Of a DNA stretch of 64,000 nt, positions 41,793 through 52,700 are shown piece after piece (positions within the stretch are counted from its first letter, which is position 1; every line of letters starts with the position of its first letter). The notes under the pieces were generated by a model, which worked only from the letters and a program-made list of their open reading frames with translations, searched no databases and was not told where the DNA came from. The DNA lies in contig DIXL01000074.1 of NCBI GenBank assembly GCA_002428685.1, forward strand, positions 1-64,000. The letters run 5' to 3'. Origin of the DNA: Cloacimonetes bacterium UBA6081 (GTDB lineage: Bacteria; Cloacimonadota; Cloacimonadia; Cloacimonadales; Cloacimonadaceae). A program made the translations under genes and the position numbers.

Positions 41793-44700
41793 ATGCAACA
41801 GACAAAAATGTATTTTCTCCTGCTGCTCTTTTCGATGATAGCACTGTGTGCATGGGCATCAGTGAGCGAATATTCGTTCGCTTCTACACTGGGAACTTTC
41901 ACTGAAATAAGCGGTGGAACTATCTTGGGGACTGCAACCAACGATAATGAAAGCTTCAATGCTATCCCGTTGGGTTTCACTTTTACATATAACGGGGTGG
42001 ACTACACTAATGTAAGTATCCAAACCAACGGCTTCCTGGCTATGGGTGCGGAAGTGCTTACCAGTAACGTCGCCATCAGTTCTGCCACCGGAACCAATAA
42101 TATCGTGGCCGCTTTAAACCGTGATATCAAAAGCCGTGATACCGGCGAATTGATGTATTTGCTTTCCGGCACTGAGCCCAATAGGGTATTCACGGTGCAG
42201 TGGAAACACTATCGCCGCGCTCCTACCTCCGCTGCAAATGATGATTTTTCCTTCCAGATTAAGCTGCAGGAAAACGGAGATAAAGTTAGCTATGTGTATG
42301 GAGCTTTCACAACCGTAACCTCCGCGGCTGCAGCTGCCATCCAGGTAGGGCTGCGGGGTGATTCCAATGCAGATTTTAACAATCGGACTACAACCACCGA
42401 CTGGAGTAACACCACGGCAGGAACTGCCAATAATAATTTCTGCACCATGAGCGCAACGGTTTTCCCTGCTAGCGGATTAACTTTTACATTTTCTCCACCA
42501 GCCATAGATGAAGTGCCACTTGCAGCGCAAAATCCAATCCCTGCTAATAATGCCACTAATGTGGCAATTGCAGCCAATTTAAGCTGGGTGTCCGGGGGTG
42601 GCGTGGTAGATGGATACAAGGTTTATCTGGGTACGGATAACCCACCAACCAACATAGTTAACGGCATCACTCAAACTGGTATTACCTACAATCCTGCTGA
42701 TTTTGCCTACAACACAATTTATTACTGGCAGATTTTGCCTTTCAACACTTTTGGCGATGCCATAAACTGTCCGGTTTGGAGCTTTACCACTCTGGCCGAC
42801 CCAACAGTAACAACCTTCCCCTATAACCAAAATTTTGATACAGTTACAGCCCCAGCCCTCCCCCTTGGCTGGACTACCATTAATGCCAATAACGATAGCT
42901 ACACCTGGGAAACCTACGCAGGAAACAGTCAATCTGCCCCAAACAGCGCAAGAATGCGTTTTAATGCTACCCTGGCTATGAATGACTGGCTGCTGACGCC
43001 ACCTATGCAGCTTACCCAAGATTCATATTACAAGGTTCGTTTCTACTACCGGGGAGCCACTTCGAACAATCCGGAAAAAATGGCACTTTATTGGGGAACA
43101 CAACCTACTGAAGTGGCACTTACCAACCAGATGTTTGTGAATGAGAACATCACCAATATTACCTACACGTACGTAGAAGCCATTATGCAGGCCCCTTCAG
43201 ACGGGATATATTATTTTGGCTTCAAGGGCTATAGCGATATGGATATGTTCTATATCTATCTGGATACAGTGTCCATCTCAGTATGGGTGGAAGTGCTGAA
43301 TCCGCCTACAAATCTGGCTGCCGCTATTACAGGGCACGACGTTCATTTAACTTGGAATGCGCCTATTATTTCCCGCAGTTTATTAGGTTATAAAGTATAT
43401 CGCAATAACAGCTTGATCGGCACTGTGAGCTATCCAGACACACTTTATTATGACGATATAGCTGTGGCTTCCGGTCTTTATAGTTATAGTGTATCTGCAT
43501 TTTATACATCTGGGGAATCTGTGCCGGCCGGCCCCATCCTTGCAGACGTAGATCCAATCATCCCTCCGCCCACCAATCTCACTGCCACGGTGGTGGAGCG
43601 AAATGTAGTGCTAAATTGGACAAATCCGGAAGGAGATTGGATTACCTGGTGCAATATGGCTACAGGGAATTCTGTGGGAACAGGTGCTGCTACCGTTTTT
43701 GACGTGGCTCACCGCTGGACTCAAGATGATCTTGCTCCTTATGCGGGTCGATCGCTTTCCAGAATTGAATTTATCCCTGTATTTGCCAGCTGCACTTACA
43801 CGGTAAAAATCTGGACTGGCGGCTCTGCCACGGACGCTGGAACTTTGGTTCATTCACAAGTAGTAGCCTCGCCTGTGATGAATGAATGGAACACAGTGTA
43901 TCTTACTGCCCTAATTCCTATTCCCACTGCCGGCGATATGTATTATGGCTATGAAGTAAACACCACAGGTGGCTATCCTGCCGGAGCGGATAGTGGCCCG
44001 CCCATCGAAGGAAAAGGCAACATGATGTATTTTGGGGGAGCTTGGACTACGCTTACTACCGTTGCTCCCACCTTAACTTATAACTGGTCTATCCGTGCCT
44101 TCACGCAAATTACTGCTCCTGCCTTTAGTAGCCTTAGGCCAATAGTTAGCCACGTTAATTATCACCTGGACACCCAAGCACTTGCCTTAAACCACTATAC
44201 TCCTGCAGCTCCCGAAAGAGTGGTTATTGGCTATAAAATCTATCGTGACAGCGCGCTGATTGCCACTATAAATAGTGAGGAGATAGTTACCTATACAGAT
44301 GCTTCCCTGCCCAATGCCACATACAATTATGGGGTTACGTCGTTTGCACCCACTGGTGAATCGGCTCCTTCCACGATTGAAGTAGTGGTTAATTTCCAAT
44401 TAGCTCCTATGTTTTTCTCCGATGGCTTTGAGGATTATCCCGATTTTACCACCACTTTTGCGCCTTGGACGCTTAGAGACCAGGATCATTCCAACACCTT
44501 TGGCATGACTGGCGTTACCTTCCCCGGCTCCGGAGCTGCCATGGCATACATGGTTTTCAATCCTTCGGCCACAACTCCCCCAATTACAAGCGTTACGCCA
44601 CATGAGGGTGCCAAGATGGCTGCTTCCTTTGGAGCCACTACTCCTCCCAACAACGATTGGCTGGTTACACCCAAAGTGCATTTGGGAACCGGTAGCGCGA

Positions 44701-45278
44701 TCAAGTTCTTTGCCAAATCACATACCGGCAGCTTTGGACTGGAGAGATTCAGAGTTGGGGTGAGCACGCTTCCTTCCGTAATAATTCAGGGCTTTACCTA
44801 TATCTCCGACAATGATTATGTGGAAGCACCGGTAAACTGGACTGAATACGTATATGACCTTTCAGCCTACGATGGACAGAATATCTTTATTGGAATCCGC
44901 TGCGTTTCTGATAGTGCCTTTGTCTTCTACGTGGATGATTTTTCCATCCACTCCGTAGGGGGTAATGTGGTAGCTAACGACGATCCCACTACACCGGTAT
45001 TGCAAAATGCCCTGTTTGGAAACTATCCCAACCCCTTTAACCCTGAAACAACCATCAAATTCAGCACCGCGGAGACTGGACCTGTTTCCATAGATATCTA
45101 CAATGTAAAAGGCCAATTGGTAAAACGCCTGGTTGATGAAACTAAGGCTGCCGGTTCTCACTCCTTGGTTTATGACGGCACCGATAACAATGGACGCCTC
45201 GTTGCCAGTGGTGTTTACTACTACAAGATGCAAGCTGGCAAATATAGCTCCACCCGTAAAATGATTCTGATGAAATAG
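41793..45278 (+). CDS. Large secreted modular protein with T9SS-type C-terminal domain
   Basis: This encodes 1161 aa. ATG 41793 is 5 nt after AAAGGAG; ATGs at 41790 and 41763 are also in frame. After a signal peptide (MYFLLLLFSMIALCAWA) comes a beta domain (residues about 20-230), an Ig-like module, a choice-of-anchor J/MAM-like module (FPYNQNFDTVTAPALPLGW) and FN3 domains (PPTNLAAAITGHDVHLTWNAP, PPTNLTATVVERNVVLNW). A cleaved-adhesin-like module (FSDGFEDYPDFTT) follows. The final 85 residues are the FlgD-like sorting domain (NYPNPFNPETTIKF ... GVYYYKM). The protein is probably exported to the cell surface. Its C-terminal module recurs in the genes at 53306, 55953 and 59324. Confidence 0.85.
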   Translation: MQQTKMYFLLLLFSMIALCAWASVSEYSFASTLGTFTEISGGTILGTATNDNESFNAIPLGFTFTYNGVDYTNVSIQTNGFLAMGAEVLTSNVAISSATGTNNIVAALNRDIKSRDTGELMYLLSGTEPNRVFTVQWKHYRRAPTSAANDDFSFQIKLQENGDKVSYVYGAFTTVTSAAAAAIQVGLRGDSNADFNNRTTTTDWSNTTAGTANNNFCTMSATVFPASGLTFTFSPPAIDEVPLAAQNPIPANNATNVAIAANLSWVSGGGVVDGYKVYLGTDNPPTNIVNGITQTGITYNPADFAYNTIYYWQILPFNTFGDAINCPVWSFTTLADPTVTTFPYNQNFDTVTAPALPLGWTTINANNDSYTWETYAGNSQSAPNSARMRFNATLAMNDWLLTPPMQLTQDSYYKVRFYYRGATSNNPEKMALYWGTQPTEVALTNQMFVNENITNITYTYVEAIMQAPSDGIYYFGFKGYSDMDMFYIYLDTVSISVWVEVLNPPTNLAAAITGHDVHLTWNAPIISRSLLGYKVYRNNSLIGTVSYPDTLYYDDIAVASGLYSYSVSAFYTSGESVPAGPILADVDPIIPPPTNLTATVVERNVVLNWTNPEGDWITWCNMATGNSVGTGAATVFDVAHRWTQDDLAPYAGRSLSRIEFIPVFASCTYTVKIWTGGSATDAGTLVHSQVVASPVMNEWNTVYLTALIPIPTAGDMYYGYEVNTTGGYPAGADSGPPIEGKGNMMYFGGAWTTLTTVAPTLTYNWSIRAFTQITAPAFSSLRPIVSHVNYHLDTQALALNHYTPAAPERVVIGYKIYRDSALIATINSEEIVTYTDASLPNATYNYGVTSFAPTGESAPSTIEVVVNFQLAPMFFSDGFEDYPDFTTTFAPWTLRDQDHSNTFGMTGVTFPGSGAAMAYMVFNPSATTPPITSVTPHEGAKMAASFGATTPPNNDWLVTPKVHLGTGSAIKFFAKSHTGSFGLERFRVGVSTLPSVIIQGFTYISDNDYVEAPVNWTEYVYDLSAYDGQNIFIGIRCVSDSAFVFYVDDFSIHSVGGNVVANDDPTTPVLQNALFGNYPNPFNPETTIKFSTAETGPVSIDIYNVKGQLVKRLVDETKAAGSHSLVYDGTDNNGRLVASGVYYYKMQAGKYSSTRKMILMK

Positions 45279-45314
45279 GTTAACGGGTTAGCAGGTTAAC
45301 AGGTTAGCGGGTTA
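45279..45314 (+). repeat. 8-bp tandem repeat after the secreted protein gene
   Basis: Successive 8-bp units GTTAACGG, GTTAGCAG, GTTAACAG and GTTAGCGG, then a partial GTTA, follow directly after the stop codon. It could be replication slippage in a non-coding spacer. Confidence 0.75.
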
Positions 45315-45319
45315 TAATG

Positions 45320-45350
45320 AAAGCCCCGGGTGTGAAGCCCGGGGCTTTTG
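45320..45350 (+). terminator. Terminator for the 41793 gene
   Basis: AAAGCCCCGGG (45320-45330) and CCCGGGGCTTT (45338-45348) pair around a TGTGAAG loop, with a short T stretch at the 3' end. Confidence 0.85.
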
Positions 45351-45463
45351 TTGTGTGGACTTTGTGGACAAAGTGGACAGTGTTGACAATTGCACAATTG
45401 GCTGATAATGAGATGGGTCAAGTGTATTTTGCTCTTCTCCATTATTAGTTCTATCCTCCATCC

Positions 45464-45544
45464 ATGCTACCATTGTCATATCATTCCCATATCATTCCCA
45501 ATAATATTGAGAATGATATGGGAATGATATGGGAATGGTAGCAT
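45464..45544. repeat. 81-bp near-perfect palindrome between convergent genes
   Basis: The left arm starts ATGCTACCATT and contains two ATATCATTCCC-type repeats. The right arm mirrors it and ends AATGGTAGCAT. The 34-bp arms differ at only two bases and the centre CAATAATATTG is itself palindromic. It does not encode a protein. Confidence 0.85.
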
Positions 45545-45591
45545 GTCAGGACTTCTTTCAGTCCATCGGCGCAGAAAGCATTCTGGGCAAA

Positions 45592-45619
45592 CAAAAAAAT
45601 ACCCCCGCGAACGGGGGTA
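45592..45619 (-). terminator. Terminator for the minus-strand secreted protein gene
   Basis: On the minus strand ACCCCCG and CGGGGGT pair (45601-45607 with 45612-45618), and the A run on the plus strand (45592-45599) supplies the T tract. Confidence 0.85.
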
Positions 45620-45644
45620 CAGTTAATTGTTCTGTATGTGTATT

Positions 45645-48600
45645 TTATTCCTTTTGTACTATTCCACCTGTTGCCAGCGGAAGAGCAGATGTGTTTATAT
45701 TTCTACTTGTGAATGTTCTGGTTCCTCTGGTTGGAAGTGCTTCGCTATCTGCATAGACTTTGAAGAACTTCATGTCTTCAACACCGGTATAGACGTAGCT
45801 ATTAGTGATAGGGCTGCCAAGCAGTGTCCATGCTCCATAAGGGTCATTCGCACCATAAACCATATAGTGATTTGCGGTTGGATCGCTTGCCCAATTAAGA
45901 GTAGGAGAACCACCATCGTTTATGATAGTTAAGGCAGGAGCAGCAGGGATTGCTGCACCGGTAGCTTCATAGGCTCTGATTAACCAGTCATTGGCATAGG
46001 CGTAGAGTTCACCATCTAACCACACATACGAAGTACCGCGTTTGTAGAGGTTGCTCATTATGAAGTTTGTTCCGCCTCCAACACCCTCATAAGATACCAT
46101 GAAATACGGGGTTGTAATCTGAATGTTGTATGCAGACAGATCAGTTATTTGAGTAGATCCGTTAAATGTTATAGCGATAGGAGCGATGAGATCTACAAGT
46201 TCACTTCCGTCATAACTGTAAACATGAATACTTCCTCCAAAAGTGGAACGACCTCTGCCAGAAACTGATGAAAGTTGCATAGCTTGAGAAGTTCCAAAGA
46301 AGGGATTAGTAAACATAACTGACGGACCAAAAGCACTTCCATAACCCGAATAAAACAATCCGGAAGCACCAAAATGCGATACCCAGACGGGATCAGCAAC
46401 CATGAAGCTATAATTGGCTGATGTAAGCATATTATTTAAGCTATCCCATGCTTCGATCTTGTAGGTAACGGTGGTTTCCAATGCCTGAGCAGGAATTGAG
46501 GCATGGTAGGTGGGAGCAGTACCAAGGGTCATGGGGATGGCAGCACTCCAAGATGTTCCAGCATCTGTGGAGTAATATACATTAGCTCCACCAATTGGAT
46601 TGTTCCAGATAGTATCATCTACAATATTTGCACTTAGAGGATAGCTAAGATCCTCGCGGGGAGTGCTGATAATCGGCAGATGTGTTAAAGTGGGAGGCAT
46701 TGTATCCACAAGATAGTTTGTTACATCGACATCATCCACAAACCACGTATCGGCATCATATCCTTTGTAATTAAACGCCAAATATACGATTTGACCTGCA
46801 TAGGCGTTAAGGTTGAGGGATACTTTTGCCCACGCATTGGCTGTGGCATTCTGAGACCAGAGTTCCACCCAGCCCGGATCTGTGGGATCGTTATTGGAGT
46901 TGATCTTCACTCCATTGTACACCATCCATGCAGGTATATAGCAGTAATTCCAGAATGAAAACACTGAGGTACCGGTAGCTGGAATCTGCACCGGAGGTGT
47001 GATTAACCAACCGTTCTGCCCGGGATCCGGAACCTCAGCACTATAATCATGAAATGCTGATTGGGTTCCACCATGGACGTAAGTAGCTCCATCTGTTGCA
47101 TACCACACATCCCAGTTTATGCCACCAGTATCAGCATCTATATCAGCTTCTGTCCAGTTGGCAGGCGGGAAAGTGGCTCCTTCAAAACCTTCATTCCAGG
47201 GGAAGGTGGTGATAACTTCAGCAGCCGAAACAGTGTCAAACCTCCAGATTTCGCTGTAGGCATTGGGCTGATCGGTTATACTGGCAACCACCGTCCAATA
47301 CCATGTCTGACCTGCGGCCATCGTGAAATCCGGAATGTTATTGGAATTGCAGGAAGAAGAGAGATAGTATAATGAATCTGCGGGATTATACACCGGCACT
47401 ATCTCCAGTGAATAGCTTGGTGCAAAGAAATCTCCGGGGGCCAGATTAGCGTCATCCGCATCGATGCCAATGGTATAGTAACCCGGGAAAGCCCCCAACG
47501 ATGATACTGCCCAGTCGAAGATGAAACCGGTGTAGGGCAGATCTTCCTGACCATTGGTTGGATAAACCAGGTTCGGAGGAGCGGGAGCTGCACTTACGGA
47601 GAAAATCTGAAAGTCGTCTATCTGCAGCGGAGTTCCAACTGGTGTGTTATCATTGGACTGGAAATACCAACGGAATTTCACCGTTTGACCTTCCAGATCT
47701 GTGAGATCACCATCCAAAGTGTAGCTGGCTATCATCGAGGCCCAAGTGTCCGGGCATCCAGAATATACATAGTTCATACCATCTGGATCATCGTAAGGGT
47801 TACTCATGTAATGCCAAGCTCCAGTGTGATAGATTTCCCAACCAAAGTAATCAACATCCGGGAAGACGCCAGAATCTGCGTAACTCCCTTTCAATTGGAA
47901 GTCTGCCGAGATTTGGGTAGCCCCGGTAGGAAGGACAATTTCCGGGCTTTCCAAGTAGTTCAGCATATTTATTGCATAGGTACCTGCACTATTCATGGAC
48001 GACATGATATGGGTAGGTGAAGGTGCTCCTGCATCAGTAGCCAGATGCCAGAAATCACCTGCAGTGGGAACCAGGCTGCTCCAGCTCATTTGGCCGTCCA
48101 GGACACCGTTATTTGCGTAGGTTCCAAAGGCTATGTCATCCACCATAGCACCAAACATTTCTGGTTGTTCAGCAGTGCTATAGGCAGGGTCGGATGCAAA
48201 GGCGAAGCGAATCTTGACACTTGCGGTGCCGGCTACCAGGTAGCTGGAAAGATCCGCCGTTACAAGCGTCCAGGGGTGAATACCGCCCCAGGCAGCAATA
48301 CCTTCGCCTTCGCCATGCTCGCTTCCAAAAGCGTAGGAGCAAGCCATGTCATAAGGCAGGCTCAACGCTGTGGTGGGAATCACTTCCCAGGAAAGACCAT
48401 TATTTACCGAGATCCGGACATTGAAGGAATCCCAGCCATCATAGGGCGCAGTTGCCCCAGCGGTACCTTCTACGTTCAGCTTCATATAGAAGCTCAGATT
48501 GCTATTTCCGGTGGTGATGGTGCTGGCAGGAGTATCCAATACCAGATATTGGTGATTGTAATAGCCACCGATATCCGGAGGCTCTGCCAGATCTGGATCG

Positions 48601-48851
48601 CCCATCCACCAGCAGGGTGCTGCTAATGATCCGTCGTCGGCATAAATATGCCAATCGTTGGGAGAAACGGCACCATCATAGTGAGTCCAACCTGTTGCAC
48701 CGGTTTCGAAATCCTCGGTGTAGAAAATATCCCGGGTTGGAAATTTCGGCTGAGTAATCTTGCTATTTTCCTGAGGCAAAGCTTTTGTAACGCCTGCCAT
48801 TAAACCGGCGATGATAAACAGCATCGCCAAAAGGAATAAGAATTTCTTCAT
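45645..48851 (-). CDS. Secreted modular protein with choice-of-anchor J domains
   Basis: This encodes 1068 aa with a signal peptide (KKFLFLLAMLFIIAGLMAG) and CTGGAGT upstream of the start. Two adhesin-like jelly-roll modules are visible: YTEDFETGATGWTHYDG near residue 45 and FPWNEGFEGATFPPANWTE near residue 555. Ig-like stretches (PPNLVYPTNGQEDLPYTGF; PPTLTHLPIISTPRED) lie between and after them. Unlike its neighbours it has no recognisable YPNPF sorting domain; it ends ALPLATGGIVQKE. It could be secreted or retained by another route. It converges on the 41793 gene. Confidence 0.78.
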   Translation of the reverse strand: MKKFLFLLAMLFIIAGLMAGVTKALPQENSKITQPKFPTRDIFYTEDFETGATGWTHYDGAVSPNDWHIYADDGSLAAPCWWMGDPDLAEPPDIGGYYNHQYLVLDTPASTITTGNSNLSFYMKLNVEGTAGATAPYDGWDSFNVRISVNNGLSWEVIPTTALSLPYDMACSYAFGSEHGEGEGIAAWGGIHPWTLVTADLSSYLVAGTASVKIRFAFASDPAYSTAEQPEMFGAMVDDIAFGTYANNGVLDGQMSWSSLVPTAGDFWHLATDAGAPSPTHIMSSMNSAGTYAINMLNYLESPEIVLPTGATQISADFQLKGSYADSGVFPDVDYFGWEIYHTGAWHYMSNPYDDPDGMNYVYSGCPDTWASMIASYTLDGDLTDLEGQTVKFRWYFQSNDNTPVGTPLQIDDFQIFSVSAAPAPPNLVYPTNGQEDLPYTGFIFDWAVSSLGAFPGYYTIGIDADDANLAPGDFFAPSYSLEIVPVYNPADSLYYLSSSCNSNNIPDFTMAAGQTWYWTVVASITDQPNAYSEIWRFDTVSAAEVITTFPWNEGFEGATFPPANWTEADIDADTGGINWDVWYATDGATYVHGGTQSAFHDYSAEVPDPGQNGWLITPPVQIPATGTSVFSFWNYCYIPAWMVYNGVKINSNNDPTDPGWVELWSQNATANAWAKVSLNLNAYAGQIVYLAFNYKGYDADTWFVDDVDVTNYLVDTMPPTLTHLPIISTPREDLSYPLSANIVDDTIWNNPIGGANVYYSTDAGTSWSAAIPMTLGTAPTYHASIPAQALETTVTYKIEAWDSLNNMLTSANYSFMVADPVWVSHFGASGLFYSGYGSAFGPSVMFTNPFFGTSQAMQLSSVSGRGRSTFGGSIHVYSYDGSELVDLIAPIAITFNGSTQITDLSAYNIQITTPYFMVSYEGVGGGTNFIMSNLYKRGTSYVWLDGELYAYANDWLIRAYEATGAAIPAAPALTIINDGGSPTLNWASDPTANHYMVYGANDPYGAWTLLGSPITNSYVYTGVEDMKFFKVYADSEALPTRGTRTFTSRNINTSALPLATGGIVQKE

Positions 48852-49717
48852 AATTTACTCCAGAAATTGTTATTAGTTTTTTTGTTTCAACTCTTAAAAA
48901 GGCAAAAAGCCGGTTATCCTCCTCCGGGAATTGGAAAAGGTTTTCCGGCTCTTTGAACTGATTTTGAAGATATAAATGAACTGCGGTTTCTGCTAAACAA
49001 ATCCAATCCAGCAATCTTGATATAATGTGCGATGATTATTTCAAACAAGCTGTTATTGGAGTGTTTTTGCCTAAAACCATTATTAGACGGGGATTTTTGT
49101 AGTTTGTCGAAATAGTAGGAGAGTGTAAACGGATCTCTTTGCTCGCGCCATAAACGGTGTTTTTTTTCTGAATATACATCCGGCCATACTTCTCGTTTCA
49201 TCAAACTCCCAGTGGCTATTCCGCAAAAAAACTAAACAAACTCCATGCAAACAAACGAGCTCCTGTTTGGATAGAATATCCTGCTCGTGTTGTAAATAGA
49301 AAACATAAACCACTTTCCAAAGAAAGCAAATCTACTTTTTCACTTTTATAAGAGCCTGTGATCTTTGTCAAGGTTTTTTTGTGATCGCTTCATTTTTCTC
49401 CTCAGAGAAAGCGCGAAGTTCTATCAGTCTATACTAAATTGCGTTTAGATCAACTAATTATGTGGCGAATCGGACTGCTGCACTTTGTCTGGATTTAACA
49501 GCAAAGCACTGCTTTAAACCTCTTGACCTTCCAACTTCATTTTTTTACGATTATTTAGCAGTCCATATTCTTAAACTGGATAGATGGGAGTAAAATCTGG
49601 TATTTTTTTTTTGGCCGGGTTTATGCGACAAGCAAGGCCCGAAGAATAAATCCTTGACGAAATAATATCTGCACAAAAAATGTCATCTCATCAGGAATAA
49701 ACAATCCGGGAGATGGT
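48852..49717. other. Intergenic region without a supported gene
   Basis: This 866-bp gap separates two divergent genes and is strongly A+T-rich. Short open frames here lack RBS and credible composition. An imperfect AAAGCCGG/CCGGCTCTTT repeat lies near 48906-48955. The RBS GGGAG for the rightward gene is near 49709. No convincing promoter was located. Confidence 0.55.
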
Positions 49718-52700
49718 ATGTGTAAAGCTACAATTGTAGAATACTCGCCTCAGTATGCAAAAGCGGTAGCCGAAATGTGGAACCACAGCAGTGAAGGCTG
49801 GAACGGAAGGGTGTTTAATGAAAGCGAAGCAAAAGTGCTGCGGGATGAAGCCTGCGTCAGCTATCTGAATTTGTATCTGGCTGTGGAAGAGGAAAAAGTT
49901 TTAGGCTATGCCAAGCTAACCAAATATGCCGAAGAAAATGGAGTTGCCTACATAGAGTTATTATCCGTTTTGCCTTCTCATCACGGCAAAGGGATTGGCC
50001 GAGACCTGGTGAAACAATGCGTGCTGAGGGCTGCTGAACTTGGCTTTGGGAGAATTGATCTTTTTACCTGGGAAGGAAATACAAAAGCAGTTCCTCTGTA
50101 TAAAAAATGCGGTTTCTTTTGGGAAAAGATGGAAAACCAGTCAACCCACCTGATGAACTTTCTTCCAGGGCTGCTAAGCAACGAATTGCTGAAACCGTAC
50201 AGGGATTATTTCGATTGGTATCATGACAGCAAACGGGAGCTGAAAACCGAACCCGATGGCAGAAACGCAAACGGATTTGATCTGTATGACTATCTGTGGG
50301 AGAAAGACGGCAAATCCCTGGCGGTTAGCTTTGAGCGTTTTGGCAGAGGGATTGTAGCCATCAGCACCAATGATTATAGTATCAGAATTACCACCCCCAC
50401 TGCCAAACCTGTGTTTGGTCAGGAATACCCAGTTCTGTATCAACTGGAAAACCTTAGCGGTAAAGAAATGCAGATAGAGGTGGAAGGCATGGACGATGGA
50501 GTGATTAAACATAGTTTTCAGCATCGGCAAAACTTGATCGACAAGGTTGATTTAGAAGCCAAATTCTACATTGAACCCCTTTCCCGCGAGCTTACAGAAT
50601 GGGAATGTTGCCCTTGTGTGAAATCTATGCTTAAGCTTGATGGGAAGGAACTGCCTTTGAGTATTGGTTTAAAAGTTCAATATCCTCTTTCTGCATCTTT
50701 GCGGACTGTTGATAGCGTGTTTTTCCCCAAGCGCAATTATAAAATGTATTTAAATTTGCACAATCACTTCCCCTGCGCCTGCTCTTATCGCATAGAGATA
50801 CCGCAAGACATGCATCTGTTACTATTAAAGAACACTTTTGAGATCTTGCTGCCGGCAAATGAGAAAGGCTTTATTGAGCTGGAGTTTGAACTAAAACAAG
50901 CCTATGTGTATTATCCGGTTTTGCAGGTAACTGCCACACCCGAAAATGGGAGAGAACTGAAGTTTACCACAAATTGCTGCTATGTTTTTCCTGTTCTGGG
51001 CACTCGGCACGGCTTGGACATGCCTGAAATGCTACAAATAGTAAACGGATTTAACCAATTCTATTTGGGTAAAATCGGCACCAAGAATTATGTTTATACA
51101 GGGCGGATTTTGGGAGAAAGCATCCGAATGCTGGCTCCACAGGTCGGCAAACCCTATTCGGAAGAATTTGAAAACGAGCTTGCCTACGAAACGATTATAG
51201 ACGAAACCCCCAACTGCATTCAAGCGACCTTAAAATACCGCTCCAGGGACTTGCCGGGAGTAGATTATGGCTGCATCTACAGGCTTTATGACAGCGGTTT
51301 GATAGATTGGACAGCAACGGTTTATGCCCTACCGGAAAGCACTGAGGACATGTGGGCAAAGTTCCGCTTTTTTATGAAAACTTCCCAACTGGCCTTTATG
51401 CACAGAGGCAAACTGAGGCAAATAGAAACCGATATTCACGATTTGGGAACCTCTGATTTGCCCGAAGATTGCCCGGAAGAGAACTGGCTGTTTGGCAAAG
51501 ATGACGATAGCTGCACCGCCCTTATCTGGCATCCGGATTCCTGTATAAACCCCGAAAAGTATTGGCTGGCTTGGGAGATTAATCTTAGCGAGCTGATGAA
51601 AACAGAGCACAAAACCGCCGAGCCAGTCCAGATTCATCTGGATGTATTCAAAAATCCCTGGCAAACCCGTAATGCTGCTTTGGGACGCAAACCCATGAAG
51701 CCGATACAACCTACCCTGGAGCTGACAATTAATCAAGGCAATCCCTTCTTAGAGCTTCCCTGTTATGCCGAGTTAATTCAAATCCTGGATATTGAATTTA
51801 ACGGAAAATACAGCTTGGAATCCACTTGTATGGACAATCCGGAAATCCAATTGATGCAGAAGCTTGAGAATAACACCCGCAAAGTTAGCTGGGAACTTAC
51901 TAAAAAACCAACTAATGCCTTGGAGCTTATCTCTTGCACGGCAGATTTGCCATATACCGTTCTGGAACGAAAACAACTAATGCTGAACAGCCTGGGTGAA
52001 ATATCACATAGTGTGAAGGATAATCTTTACTCCATTGATAATGGTTGTTTGCATATCACTGCAAGCACTGATGCGCGGCTTCCGGGTTTGATCTCTTTGG
52101 CTCACAATGGGGTTGAATGGCTGGAAAATAACTATCCCGATTATCCTCCCAAAAGCTTTTTTAATCCCTACCAGGGTGGATTGTCTCTAAAACCATCGCA
52201 GATAAGCCTGACTGCTATGCTGCAAGAGAGTCACAAGGTAGAAATAACCAGTCTGTTCGATCAGTTTGGCAACCGCTGGGATGGCCTGGCAATCCTTACG
52301 ACAATTAACAACTATGCTCCCTTGAAGGGATTTGCCTATCGGCAATACTATGTTATGAGACCCGGAGTGCCTGTGATGGCAGTTTTGGGTGAAGTTGTGG
52401 CCCAGGCAGGTCGTGCCCAGTATTACTCCATGCTGCTCACACTTTGTAAACAGCATCAAGAAGGTGAAGCAGATGGCACATTTCTGATTCCTACTGCTAA
52501 TGATGGTTGGCAAGTTATAAGACAAACCTCGGAGCAAACGCAGATTGATGATTCGTATAGTTGCCTGGCGATGCAGATTAAAGAAGCAAAAGCCTATTTG
52601 CAACTGACCGGATTGGGAAAACCTTGGGGAATGATTTATATGGATCCTGCCCTGGCAATGATTATGATGAACATACACACAGACATGGTTACAGCCGTGC

